Assembly: GCA_963844325.1 (NCBI GenBank)
Contig: CAWJNV010000002.1
Span: 310,001-374,000, forward strand
Origin: CADCTQ01 sp963844325
GTDB lineage: Bacteria; Bacteroidota; Bacteroidia; Cytophagales; 172606-1
DNA length: 64,000 nt
Direction of reading: 5' to 3'
The notes under the pieces were generated by a model. That model searched no databases and had not been told where the DNA came from. It saw nothing but the letters and a program-made list of their open reading frames with translations. The stretch's first letter is position 1; every line of letters begins with the position of its first letter. The translations under genes and the position numbers were made by a program. Of the stretch, positions 34,162 to 42,690 are shown piece by piece.

Positions 34162-34221
34162 GGAGGCTCTCCCGTAACGCCAGGTTTACCGACCAGGTGC
34201 CCCGGGAGAGCCTTCCTTTTT
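34162..34221. terminator. Terminator between the second SusCD operon and the convergent sugar cluster
   Basis: GGCTCTCCCG (34165-34174) pairs with CGGGAGAGCC (34203-34212) and is followed by TTCCTTTTT. On the opposite strand it lies just past the end of the minus-strand cluster and could serve both directions. Confidence 0.7.
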
Positions 34222-34225
34222 CGGG

Positions 34226-36145
34226 CTATTCCGCCAGAATTGCCGTACCAAGGGGAGGAACCACCACTGCTTCCGCCGGGTCCCCAACGGGCTGCCAGGC
34301 CGCCGGGGCGTCAAATCCTTCGGGACGGTCCGCGAACTGCCCGTACGTATTCATATCCAGCACTTTGCGCCGGACCCAGTGCCCGGGCACCTCGTTGCGG
34401 ATGCGCAGGACTGCGCCGGTGAGGTTGGTGAGCAGCAGTTTGCGTTTGCCGGAGCCGTTTTGCAGCACCAGGCCCGCGCAGGAGAGCGGCTGGTTGCTGG
34501 CGGCGGGCAGGATGTGGGTGGGCCGGAAGGCCAGTATTTCTTTGAAGACGAAATACACCGGGTACACCGTGCCGGGGGCCGCCCGGAAGCCGGCGGGCAG
34601 GGTGGGGGAGGCGTCGCCCAACAGCACGCCACGCATCCCGGCCGTTTCGTAATAGGTGAGGCGGGCGGCGCCGCTGCCGGCCAGGTACGCCAGGCTGCCC
34701 AGCGTCCAGGCGGCGGCAAAAAGGGAAGGCTGCCGCGCATCCACGTTCCAGGGCAGTGCGCCGGGCGGCGTGGCGGGTTGTTCGCCGGTGGCGTCGGGGT
34801 TGTAGCGGCGTTTGAGGGTCACGGGCGTAACCGCCACGGGCTTGCCACCCGCAAAACCACGGGCCGTTTCCACCGCAAACGCCTGGACCTCCAGGTTTTC
34901 CACCAGCGAAAGGGCGTCGGTGGCGTGCACCTGCGGGTTCACCGAAAAGGCCAGGAACCCGAGTTCGGGCGCCGCGGGCCGGGACCGGTTCAACTCGGCA
35001 AAAAAGGCGTCGGTGCCCCCGCCCACCGGCAGGTCGTCGCCCAGGGCACGGCGCAGCCGGGGAACCACGGTGGGCGGCAGGTCTGGGGGCGTGGCCTTGT
35101 GGTGGCGGTGCAGCACAATCAGTGCCGCCAGGGGAATGGCCTCCTGCCGGCACGCCGCGGCAAAGGCATCGGCTTCGGCCGCCGGGTCCGCGCCGAAAAA
35201 CAGGGCGGCTTCCAGGGGTAAATCCAGTTTTTTCGCTTCGCCGGCGGCCCGGGCGAAGCCTTCCCGCCACCCCGGCGCGTGCAGGGGCACGTCTGCCCGG
35301 TAGTGGTGCAGGGGCAACGCCTTCAGCCAGGCCACTTCGCGCGGTCCCAGCGGGGGGCCTTCCGCCGCGTGGCCGAGGCCCACGGCCGGGAAGGGCAGGG
35401 TGGGGCCGGGCCGTAACGCAAATACCGGCGGTCCGTCCACTTCCCCGGCGGCGCAAGTACCTTCCACGGTGAGGGTGATCTGCTGGCGTATGCTTTCCCC
35501 GGCCACTATGAGGACCGGAAACGGCCGTTCGAGGGGCGTGCAGTAGGTTTTGTACGAACCGTCGGTCCAGTTCCGCTGGTCTTCGGTTTCAAACACGTCG
35601 CCGGCAAATTGGAGGCGGGCCCGGCACCCGTCACTCACCCGCCAGGCCATCTCCCGGATGTTCCGGAAGGGTTGGCGGGGACTGATGGCTTCCGGGAAGG
35701 CGGCTTCCGAAGTGGTGCCGTCGGGGTGCGTTACGGTACAAACCACGCCCATCATTTCGTGCACGGGGTGGTGCACGCAGAAGCCAATGCGGTTTTTACG
35801 GAAGGGGGCCAGGGCCTCTCCTTCCATCCGGCAGGTGAGCCGGCCCTCTGGGGAGCCTTCCAGCACGTACCGGGCCCGGAAGCGGACCGGCCCGTCGGCG
35901 TAGTGGCAGTCGTAGGTGATCCGGAAGGCGTCCGGGCGGATGTCGCGTTTTTCGTTTTCGATCCGGGCAGGCACGGTCAGCCAGTTGTGGTCGCGCACCG
36001 CCGCGTACACCATGCGTACCACCTCCCGGCTGCCCAGCCGCACGTAGCGCAGGTTTCCCGCCTCGTAGCGCAGCGTCAACGGCCCGGCCCGCAACGGAAT
36101 GCCTTCGGGCCGCCCTTCTTCCCTACCGTAGCGCAGTGGGTGCAT
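34226..36145 (-). CDS. apnL: D-apionate lactonase-like protein
   Basis: 639 residues from the ATG at 36145 (MHPLRYGREEGRPEG). A longer frame to 36277 only translates a repeat element. The N-terminal pattern LRAGPLTLRYEAGNLRYVRLGSREVVRMVYAAVRDHNW and the block QRNWTDGSYKTYCTPLERPFP are, as I recall the family, those of the large proteins identified as D-apionate lactonase, which open D-apionolactone to D-apionate. No signal peptide is seen, so it is cytoplasmic. Context fits: next to it are genes for an ApnO-like oxidoisomerase, an ApsD-like dehydrogenase and a TIM-barrel decarboxylase. The family call rests on memory of sequence patterns, not a search. Confidence 0.55.
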   Translation of the reverse strand: MHPLRYGREEGRPEGIPLRAGPLTLRYEAGNLRYVRLGSREVVRMVYAAVRDHNWLTVPARIENEKRDIRPDAFRITYDCHYADGPVRFRARYVLEGSPEGRLTCRMEGEALAPFRKNRIGFCVHHPVHEMMGVVCTVTHPDGTTSEAAFPEAISPRQPFRNIREMAWRVSDGCRARLQFAGDVFETEDQRNWTDGSYKTYCTPLERPFPVLIVAGESIRQQITLTVEGTCAAGEVDGPPVFALRPGPTLPFPAVGLGHAAEGPPLGPREVAWLKALPLHHYRADVPLHAPGWREGFARAAGEAKKLDLPLEAALFFGADPAAEADAFAAACRQEAIPLAALIVLHRHHKATPPDLPPTVVPRLRRALGDDLPVGGGTDAFFAELNRSRPAAPELGFLAFSVNPQVHATDALSLVENLEVQAFAVETARGFAGGKPVAVTPVTLKRRYNPDATGEQPATPPGALPWNVDARQPSLFAAAWTLGSLAYLAGSGAARLTYYETAGMRGVLLGDASPTLPAGFRAAPGTVYPVYFVFKEILAFRPTHILPAASNQPLSCAGLVLQNGSGKRKLLLTNLTGAVLRIRNEVPGHWVRRKVLDMNTYGQFADRPEGFDAPAAWQPVGDPAEAVVVPPLGTAILAE

Positions 36146-36290
36146 ATTTTTCTGAGAAGCGAGAAGCGAGGAGTGAGGAGTGAGAAGTGAGAAGCGAGAA
36201 GCGAGAAGAATGGACACGCACTTTGCCGTTATAACCGGGCAAGCCCCTGCCCGCTCTTCTCGCTTCTCGCTCCTCACTTCTCGCTCCTTA
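36146..36290. repeat. Palindromic tandem-word element, GAGAAGCGAGAAG family
   Basis: Left arm 36152-36210 consists of GAGAAGCGAGAAG and GAGGAGTGAGAAG words; right arm 36253-36290 of CTTCTCGCTCCTCACTTC words. Arms pair imperfectly around a 42-base loop. It sits between two genes of the apiose-type cluster and starts next to the stop codon of the ApnO-like gene. The same words form the outer arms at 20403-20691 and one arm at 48443-48470. Confidence 0.88.
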
Positions 36291-37118
36291 TTTCATCGTG
36301 ATGTCCTTCACCTGTTCCCGGATGTCGTTCATGTCGAAGATTTTCTTCCAGTCTTCCTTGAACAGGACGGGCTTGGCCCGCTTGCTGATCTTGTATGCCG
36401 CGTCGGAGAAGGTGCCGTTTACCTCTTTGAACAATACGGCGATCTGGATGCGCAGGTGGCCCAGCACGAAGTCGCGGGCCGCCGCCTCGGGCACGCCCAG
36501 TTCCACCACGCGGTCGTAGCCTTCCTTCACGATTTCCATGCACGTCTGGGCCAGGGTTTCCACCAGGGCGGGTTCCAGGATCGCCATTTGTTCGAGGGTG
36601 ATGCGGTGCACCTTGTCGATGGGGGCGTACATTTCACCCGCCACCTGCGCCCCGAGCTGGTAGTCGGCCTCCGAGCCTTGCATGAGGGCCACCACGATGG
36701 ACTGCTTGGCCGTGATGCCGCCGTAGAAGTCGCGGGTGGCCTGCTCGGTGGGTTCCCAGTTGAACACCGAAGGGTGGCAGGGGTGGGCGATCACGTAGCC
36801 CAGGTCGTCGCGCAGGAACACCTTGCCGTCGAGCGGAGCCGCCGGGTCGAGGGTCATTACCAGGGCGCCGGGCTTCATCAGCGGAATCAGTTCGGCCGAT
36901 ACCTTTTCAATGGCAACGTCGGGCACGCCCAGGATCACCACGTCGGATTGGGGAATCACGTCTTCCTGTTTCGAAACGGTCAGGTTGCGCGTCCGCAGGT
37001 TCTCGATGCCCTGGGGGCTTACTTCCAGGCAGGCCACCTGGTAGGGGGTTTTCACGAAGTTGTCCATCAGGCGGCAGCCCATCTTGCCGCCCGCCCCCAC
37101 CACGGTAATTTTAGTCAT
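36288..37118 (-). CDS. apnO: D-apionate oxidoisomerase-like NAD-dependent dehydrogenase
   Basis: 276 residues from the ATG at 37118 (MTKITVVGAGGKMGCRLMDN); another ATG 12 bases upstream is in frame. Rossmann motif VGAGGKMG at residues 5-12, then SDVVILGVPDVAIEKVS, AHPCHPSVFNWEP and a C-terminal helical domain like that of 6-phosphogluconate dehydrogenases (VVELGVPEAAARDFVLGHL). This combination matches my knowledge of D-apionate oxidoisomerase, which oxidises and rearranges D-apionate to 3-oxo-isoapionate. The fourth-step gene and the lactonase-like gene flank it. Alternative: a related NAD-dependent beta-hydroxyacid dehydrogenase. Confidence 0.55.
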   Translation of the reverse strand: MTKITVVGAGGKMGCRLMDNFVKTPYQVACLEVSPQGIENLRTRNLTVSKQEDVIPQSDVVILGVPDVAIEKVSAELIPLMKPGALVMTLDPAAPLDGKVFLRDDLGYVIAHPCHPSVFNWEPTEQATRDFYGGITAKQSIVVALMQGSEADYQLGAQVAGEMYAPIDKVHRITLEQMAILEPALVETLAQTCMEIVKEGYDRVVELGVPEAAARDFVLGHLRIQIAVLFKEVNGTFSDAAYKISKRAKPVLFKEDWKKIFDMNDIREQVKDITMK

Positions 37119-37193
37119 AGAAATAGACATGAGATGTTAGACATGAGACAAACCGTACCGGTGGCCCCGTAATTCGTCGTTCGTCATTCGTAA
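37119..37193. repeat. Short tandem-word arms (GACATGAGATGTTAGAC and ATTCGTCATTCGTAATT words)
   Basis: Between the two dehydrogenase genes lie TAGACATGAGATGTTAGACA words (37122-37155), of the family at 18984 and 50122, followed by AATTCGTCGTTCGTCATTCG words (37172-37197). These are two different half-elements side by side. Confidence 0.6.
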
Positions 37194-38228
37194 TTAACTT
37201 TCCGTCTCTAAACGAACAATTGTGCCTTCCCGGGCGGAGTCGTAGGCGGCGAATACCAGTTCGATGGTTTTGAGGTTGTCGGCCCCGGTGGTTTCGGCTT
37301 TGCCGCGGCCGAGCAGGTCGTCGAGCAGGTTGCCGATGCAGTCGACCAGGCTCGAATGCACCACGGCGTAGTCGGGGTCCACCCAGTCGTAGAGCGCCGG
37401 CCGCACGGTTTCGGACCGGGTGCCCGCCCGGGTGGTGGTTTTGAGCACAAAGCCGGCGTCGAGGAGTACCGAACCGCCGGCCCCTTCGGCCAGCACCAGC
37501 GTCTGCGGGAAGGTTTCGCGTTCCAGCAGCGAGGCGTACGACATTTCGGTGTAGCAATGCACGCCGCTGGTCATTTCGAGCAGCACGTTGGCTACGTCTT
37601 CGCCCTTGATCTTCGGGTTGACGCGCCGGGTGAGGCAGTGCAGGGTTTTGGCTTCGCCGAACAGGTAACGCACGATGTCGAGCACGTGCGAACCAATGTC
37701 GGTGAGGATGAACTGGTCGAGTTCGGCCAGGAAGGGCTGGTTGTCGAACACCGGGAAGGCCGAGCAGAACGAGACGCGGGCCTTGAACACCGGGCCGATC
37801 TCCCCGGCGTCGAGGATGGCCTTGAGCCGCCGGATGGGGGCTTGCCAGCGGAAATTTTCGTGGATGTAGAACGGAATGCCCTTTTCGCGGGAGAGGGCCA
37901 CCAGCCGCCGGGCGGTAGCCAGGTCGGGGGCCATGGGCTTCTGGCAGATCACGGCCACCCCGTGGCTTACGGCCAGTTCAACGAAGCCGGCGTGGGTGTT
38001 CACGTCGGTAATCACGTCCACCACGTCGGGCTTTTCGCGCCGGAGCATTTCGGCGGCATCGGTGTAGGCGGTTACCCCGCCAAACCGCCGGGCCGTGGCG
38101 CCGGCCCGGCCGGCATCCCGGTCGCATACGGCCACCAGTTGCACGTCGCGGCTGAACTCCCGCCAGGCGGCAATCTGAAAGGACGACCAGAAACCGCAGC
38201 CGACCACGGCGAGTTTGAGTGCAGGCAT
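37194..38228 (-). CDS. apsD: D-apiose dehydrogenase-like Gfo/Idh/MocA oxidoreductase
   Basis: 344 residues from the ATG at 38228 (MPALKLAVVGCGFWSSFQIA). The Rossmann fold is followed by VDVITDVNTHAGFVELAVSH, the family lysine motif VICQKPMAPDLATARRLVAL (CQKP in place of the common EKP) and FYIHENFRWQAPIRRLKAIL. HENFRWQ and CQKP are features I associate with D-apiose dehydrogenase, which makes D-apionolactone from D-apiose. Located between the oxidoisomerase-like and TIM-barrel genes on the same strand. Alternative is another aldose or polyol dehydrogenase of the same superfamily. Confidence 0.6.
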   Translation of the reverse strand: MPALKLAVVGCGFWSSFQIAAWREFSRDVQLVAVCDRDAGRAGATARRFGGVTAYTDAAEMLRREKPDVVDVITDVNTHAGFVELAVSHGVAVICQKPMAPDLATARRLVALSREKGIPFYIHENFRWQAPIRRLKAILDAGEIGPVFKARVSFCSAFPVFDNQPFLAELDQFILTDIGSHVLDIVRYLFGEAKTLHCLTRRVNPKIKGEDVANVLLEMTSGVHCYTEMSYASLLERETFPQTLVLAEGAGGSVLLDAGFVLKTTTRAGTRSETVRPALYDWVDPDYAVVHSSLVDCIGNLLDDLLGRGKAETTGADNLKTIELVFAAYDSAREGTIVRLETES

Positions 38229-38281
38229 AAGGGGTTGCTTCACGTCGTTAAAATACCATTTTTCCGGCAAAAAGCATCCAA

Positions 38282-39130
38282 TCAAATGCCCCTTGTCTCA
38301 GGAATGTCGACGGGAAAATGTTTAACGAAAAAGGGTTGCAGGTACTGCAAGCTTTCCCGGGCCCAGGCGGCCTCCTTGTGGATGGTGTCGGCAATGTCGG
38401 CTTCGGGGGGCGTCCAGAGTTCGAGCGTAGCCGAGTAGCAGCGGTTGTAGGGAATGAGTTTTTGCAGCAGGCGGGGCACCGACAGCAGCCCTTGTCCCGC
38501 CGGGGCGCCTTCCACGTGGAAGCCCATTTTGTGGGGTACCCGCCGCACGGTAAAGTCTTTGATGTGCAGGTTGAACGTGTACGGGGCCAGCGTGTCGGCC
38601 ACCGTGTCAGTGTCTTCGCCGGCGCCCAGCGAGTTGGCCGTGTCGAGACAAATGCCCACCCAGTGGGGGTCGGTCGATTGCACGATGCGCTTGAGGAAGC
38701 GGGCCGGGAAGCGGTCGTGGTTTTCGATGGCCAGCCGCACGTTGTGGCGCCGGAGGTCAACCAATGCCTCGCGGATGATGCCGATCACCTCGTCGACGGT
38801 GGGTTTGTAGTCGGCGTCGTCGATCACGAACCGTACGAAGGGCGAGCCAAACTGGCGGGCAATGCCGAGGTAGGCGTGCAGGTGTTCGGCCGTAAGGCGG
38901 CGGGCGCCCACTTCCAGGCGTACCTGCAAACGGTCGGCCAGCGTTTTGCACGCCGCCAGTTCGGGCGCCGGCAGGGCGTGCAACGGCAGGTTGTCGCCCA
39001 ACTGCACGATGGGAATGCCCTGCTCCCCCGCCTGGGCAATCAGGTCGGGCGCCGTCAGCGGAACGGGCGGCTCGGAACCCGGTACGCCTACGGCCCAGGG
39101 GTAGGTATACGTACTAATTCCTAACTGCAT
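38282..39130 (-). CDS. oiaC: Xylose-isomerase-like TIM-barrel protein, 3-oxo-isoapionate decarboxylase candidate
   Basis: 282 residues from the ATG at 39130. AP-endonuclease-2/IolE-type TIM barrel: start LGISTYTYPWAVGVPG, strand LAIENHDRFPARFLKRIVQS with metal-ligand Glu, LDTANSLGAGEDTDTVADTL, and NLHIKDFTV with His and Asp ligands. These superfamily members include 3-oxo-isoapionate decarboxylase, which yields L-erythrulose and carbon dioxide. It is the first gene of the minus-strand cluster, so a promoter is expected in 39131-39282. Alone it would be annotated only as a sugar phosphate isomerase/epimerase; the specific call depends on its neighbours. Confidence 0.5.
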   Translation of the reverse strand: MQLGISTYTYPWAVGVPGSEPPVPLTAPDLIAQAGEQGIPIVQLGDNLPLHALPAPELAACKTLADRLQVRLEVGARRLTAEHLHAYLGIARQFGSPFVRFVIDDADYKPTVDEVIGIIREALVDLRRHNVRLAIENHDRFPARFLKRIVQSTDPHWVGICLDTANSLGAGEDTDTVADTLAPYTFNLHIKDFTVRRVPHKMGFHVEGAPAGQGLLSVPRLLQKLIPYNRCYSATLELWTPPEADIADTIHKEAAWARESLQYLQPFFVKHFPVDIPETRGI

Positions 39131-39282
39131 CGGTATTGGCAATGGTATGGTTTTTCAATCGGCTCATCCGGAAATTTTTGTCACGCTATTTTACGAAATC
39201 TACCCCCTTAACGATTAAAAGCGGGGAACATTTTACTGGTGGCAAAATACAGGCCTGATAAGGTGCATACTTTGTTACCCTT

Positions 39283-40317
39283 TTAAAAATGAACCCATCC
39301 CTGGGCTTTTACCGGAACCCGGTTCTCATTTTTAGTAATCAGGTTGATGCCTTTGGCCGGCTCGTTGACGTATCCGATGAAGAACACGTCGGGGTGGTTC
39401 TTGAGTTTTTCGTACTGGTCTTGCCCGATGGTGAACAAAAGTTCGTAATCCTCGCCCCCGTTGAGGGCGCAGGTGGTCGGGTCAAGTTGCATTTCGCCGG
39501 CAGTGGTGTAGGTGACCCCGTCGATGGGCAGCTTGTCCTCAAAAAGGGTGGCGCCCACCCCCGACTGTTTGCAGATGTGCAGAATTTCGGAGGCCAGCCC
39601 GTCGGATATGTCCATCATGGCGGTGGGCAGCACGCCCAGTTCGCGCAGTTCGTAGATCACGTCCATGCGGGCCGTGGGTTTGAGTTGCCGCCCGAGCAGG
39701 TAGTCCTTGCCCTCGAACTGCGGCTGCATGTCGGGGTTGGCCAGGTACACCTGTTTTTCGCGTTCCATGATTTGCAGGCCCACGTAGGCGGCGCCCAGGT
39801 CGCCGGTCACGCAGAGGATGTCGTTGGGTTTGGCGCCGCTCCGGTACACCACCTTGTCTTTTTCCACCTGCCCCACGGCCGTTACCGAAATCACGAGCCC
39901 CGCCCGCGACGAGGTCGTGTCGCCGCCCACCAGGTCCACCTTGTACTCGGCGCAGGCGCTGTTGATGCCGGCGTAGAGGGCTTCGAGGGCCTCCACCGAA
40001 AAGCGGTTGCTCACGGCGATGCTCACGGTAATCTGCTTGGGAATGGCGTTCATGGCGGCCACGTCGGACACGTTGACGGCCACGGCCTTGTAGCCCACGT
40101 GGGTCAGGGGGGTGTAGCTTAGGTCGAAGTGCACGCCTTCCAGCAGCATGTCGGTGGTGATGACGGTGAGTTGGTCGCCGCCCAGGTCGAGCACGGCCGC
40201 GTCGTCGCCGATGCCTTTGCGGGTTTCGGGGTGGTATTGCTGCACGCCGCGGCCCAGCCGTTCGATCAGGCCGAATTCGCCGAGGGCAGTCAGTTCCGTG
40301 CGGGTGGGCTCGTTCAT
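39283..40317 (-). CDS. thiL: Thiamine-monophosphate kinase
   Basis: 344 residues. ThiL phosphorylates thiamine monophosphate to the active cofactor thiamine diphosphate. Diagnostic segments: GIGDDAAVLDLGGDQLTVITTDMLLEGVHFD (residues about 35-66), VNVSDVAAMNAIPK, DLVGGDTTSSRAGLVISVTA, MMDISDGLASEILHIC and LNGGEDYELLFTI, with the acidic residues that bind magnesium and ATP. Length is normal. No other thiamine genes are adjacent. The gap to the ClC channel gene holds a palindromic element. Confidence 0.95.
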   Translation of the reverse strand: MNEPTRTELTALGEFGLIERLGRGVQQYHPETRKGIGDDAAVLDLGGDQLTVITTDMLLEGVHFDLSYTPLTHVGYKAVAVNVSDVAAMNAIPKQITVSIAVSNRFSVEALEALYAGINSACAEYKVDLVGGDTTSSRAGLVISVTAVGQVEKDKVVYRSGAKPNDILCVTGDLGAAYVGLQIMEREKQVYLANPDMQPQFEGKDYLLGRQLKPTARMDVIYELRELGVLPTAMMDISDGLASEILHICKQSGVGATLFEDKLPIDGVTYTTAGEMQLDPTTCALNGGEDYELLFTIGQDQYEKLKNHPDVFFIGYVNEPAKGINLITKNENRVPVKAQGWVHF

Positions 40318-40504
40318 GGTTTTAATCGTCTGTTGGGGCCGCCAGGCTTACGTACTTCGACCCCCGGCGCGGGCCAAATGTTGCAGTGAGGCTGACTAAT
40401 TTTTTAGTTCTCAACTTCCCGGAACGCGTTTCCGTATAAGGCGCCCGGCAAATTTTTTTCGCCCGAAGTCCCAAATATACAATGCTATTTCGTTACCGCC
40501 CCAT

Positions 40505-40633
40505 TGGAGTAATGAGTATTGGGTATTGAGTAATGAGTATTGAGTACCGCGTTGCCATCCGTTCCCGGGAGAGTTCAGGTACGCAGTACTCAATACTCAA
40601 TACTCAATACCCAATACCCAATACTCATTACTC
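40505..40633. repeat. Palindromic tandem-word element, GAGTAATGAGTATTGGG family
   Basis: Left arm 40507-40547 (GTAATGAGTATTGGGTATTG words) and right arm 40586-40633 (CAATACTCAATACCCAATAC words) are near-complementary around a 38-base loop. On the minus strand the arm begins inside the end of the ClC gene: the TAA stop at 40628-40630 is part of the first repeat word, so the element supplies the stop codon. Confidence 0.9.
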
Positions 40634-42442
40634 CTTCTGCAACAGGATGAGCTTTTTGCGGTAGGCGTTGAAGATGGTGGACTTGGAGAGCAGGCCGATG
40701 TAGATGCCGTCTTCGGTGACGGGCAGGTTCCAGGCGCCGGTCTTTTCAAACTTTTCCATCACGCCGTACATGCTTTCGAGGGGGCTTACCCGGGCCGGCG
40801 GGGCGTGCATCAGGTCCGACACCTTGATGTCGTCGTACTTGTGCACCTCAAACATGAGCGTGCGGATGTCGTCGAGGGTGATGATGCCTACCAGTTGCTG
40901 GCGGTTGTTGACCACCGGAAAAATGTTGCGGTGCGACTTCTTCACCATCTCAATGAGTTGGCCGAGCGTGGCCTGCGGCGGCACGGTGGATACGTCTTTT
41001 TCCACCAGCTTGCTGATGTTGATCTGGTTGAGCAACTGGCGGTCTTTGTCGTTGGGGTTGTCGCCCTGGCGGAAGAGCCGCTTGGTGTAGATCGAATGCG
41101 GTTCAATGAGCGTCACGGTGGTGTACGACAGCGCCGACACGATCATCAGCGGGATAAAGAGCAGGTAGCCGCCGGTTACTTCGGCAATCATGAAGATGGC
41201 CGTCATGGGGGCGTACTGCACGCCGCTCAGCAGGCCGCACATGCCCACCAGGATGAAGTCGGTTTCGGCCACGGGCGGCGAAATGGCCGCCCCGTTCACG
41301 AGCCGGGCGAAGAAAAAGCCCGCCAGCCCCCCGGCCACCAGCGAGGGACCGAAGATGCCGCCGCCCCGGCCGCCCCCGCCGAGGGTAAGGCCGGTTGCCA
41401 CCATTTTGGTGACCAGCAGCAGCCCCACGGTCAGCAGGAAGGGCACCGGGCCGGCAACGGGGACTGAACCGGGCAGGCGGAGCTGGATCACGTCGGTATT
41501 GCCGTTGAGCAGGGCCGTAATGAGTCCGTACCCTTCGCCGTACACGCCCGGCAGGAAAAAGACCGTAAGGCCGAGCAGCGTGCCGCCCACCAGGGCCCGT
41601 CCCCAGGCGTTTTCAATGCGTTCGACGGCCCCTTCCACGAACCCCACGATTTTGACGAAGGCCAGCGACAGCAGCCCCGTAAACAGGCCCAGCACCAGGT
41701 AGTAGGGCAGGTCACGGGTCCGGAACGTATCGGTGATGCGGAACGCGAACAGCACGTCGTCGCCCGACAGCACCTGCGACACCAGCGTGGCGGTGGCCGA
41801 GGAGATGAGCAGGGGAATGAACGTCTGGATGGAAGCTTCCGCCAGGATGAGTTCGACGCTGAACACCACGCCGGCAATGGGGGCGTTGAAGATGGCCGCC
41901 AGCGCCCCGGCCGCGCCGCAGCCGATCAGCAGGGTCCGCTTGCTGGTTTTGAGGTGCATGGCCTGGCCCAGGTTGGCGCCCACGGCGGCCCCGGTCACCA
42001 TGCTGGGCGCTTCCAGCCCGGCCGAGCCGCCGAAACCCACCGTGCAGATGCTGGTGAGCACCCGCGAAAACATGTGGCTGCGCGGCATCTGGCTCGACTT
42101 GCGGGCAATGGCGTACAGGATGTCGGCAATGCCCTGGCCGGGCTTTTCGCCGAAGAGGTAACGCCGGATGAAGACGGTGAGCAGGAGACCCGCCAGGGGG
42201 TATCCCAGGTACTGCAACTGGCCTTCGGGCAGGGGGTACGATACCCGCAACAGGCGCTGCACCAGGTGCACGCCGCCCTTGAGCACCACGGCCCCCAGGC
42301 CGGCGGCCACGCCCACCAGGCCGCTCAGGATGAGCACGAAATGCCGGTCGGGAATGTGCCGCACCCGCCACGCCATGCCCTGCACCAGCAGCCGGTTTGC
42401 TTTTTGGCCCATGCCCTCAAGGTTGTGGCGGAAAGAACGCAT
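40628..42442 (-). CDS. ClC-family chloride channel/transporter with C-terminal CBS pair
   Basis: 604 residues from the ATG at 42442; a TTG start 17 codons earlier is possible but has no support. The membrane domain has the ClC signatures GFGGSAGLEAPSM (the Glu in GLEAP corresponds to the gating/proton glutamate, suggesting an H+/Cl- antiporter or gated channel), APIAGVVFSVELI, and GGGGRGGGIFGPSLVAGGLAG with the GxFxP motif. Two CBS domains follow (about residues 470-590: EKDVSTVPPQATLGQLIEMV and SDLMHAPPARVSPLESMYGV). Acts in the inner membrane in ion homeostasis or acid response. Confidence 0.93.
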   Translation of the reverse strand: MRSFRHNLEGMGQKANRLLVQGMAWRVRHIPDRHFVLILSGLVGVAAGLGAVVLKGGVHLVQRLLRVSYPLPEGQLQYLGYPLAGLLLTVFIRRYLFGEKPGQGIADILYAIARKSSQMPRSHMFSRVLTSICTVGFGGSAGLEAPSMVTGAAVGANLGQAMHLKTSKRTLLIGCGAAGALAAIFNAPIAGVVFSVELILAEASIQTFIPLLISSATATLVSQVLSGDDVLFAFRITDTFRTRDLPYYLVLGLFTGLLSLAFVKIVGFVEGAVERIENAWGRALVGGTLLGLTVFFLPGVYGEGYGLITALLNGNTDVIQLRLPGSVPVAGPVPFLLTVGLLLVTKMVATGLTLGGGGRGGGIFGPSLVAGGLAGFFFARLVNGAAISPPVAETDFILVGMCGLLSGVQYAPMTAIFMIAEVTGGYLLFIPLMIVSALSYTTVTLIEPHSIYTKRLFRQGDNPNDKDRQLLNQINISKLVEKDVSTVPPQATLGQLIEMVKKSHRNIFPVVNNRQQLVGIITLDDIRTLMFEVHKYDDIKVSDLMHAPPARVSPLESMYGVMEKFEKTGAWNLPVTEDGIYIGLLSKSTIFNAYRKKLILLQKE

Positions 42443-42511
42443 GCGGGTAGTTGCGAAGCGAGGCTGCAATACTAAAACTTCTCCCCGTACCAAACCAGAA
42501 AATGCGGGTAA

Positions 42512-42680
42512 ATGATTAAATGGCTGTATGGTTGTATGGTTGAATGGCTAAATGGTTGAATGGCTGGATGGTTGACTGGTTGAAGGAAGGACTTGAATGA
42601 AAGTACAGAATTACTCAACCATTCAACCATATAGCCATTCAACCATACAACCATACAGCCATTTAATCATGCAATCATTT
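42512..42680. repeat. Palindromic element, ATGGTTGAATGG family, copy 1 (conserved 43-nt core)
   Basis: Outermost 20 bases (42512-42531) and (42651-42670) are perfectly complementary; the arms are made of ATGGTTGAATGGCTGTATGG words. The central 43 bases at 42578-42620 are identical, in reverse complement, to 47517-47559 of the second copy. Both copies have GCAATCATTT at one outer edge. It ends 10 bases before the ABC ATPase gene. Confidence 0.92.
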
Positions 42681-42690
42681 ATCTTGCGGG

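Noticed and set aside
36146..36277. N-terminal extension of the lactonase-like protein
   Set aside because: The additional 44 codons only translate the GAGAAGCGAGAAG repeat element; the ATG at 36145 immediately precedes the conserved domain.
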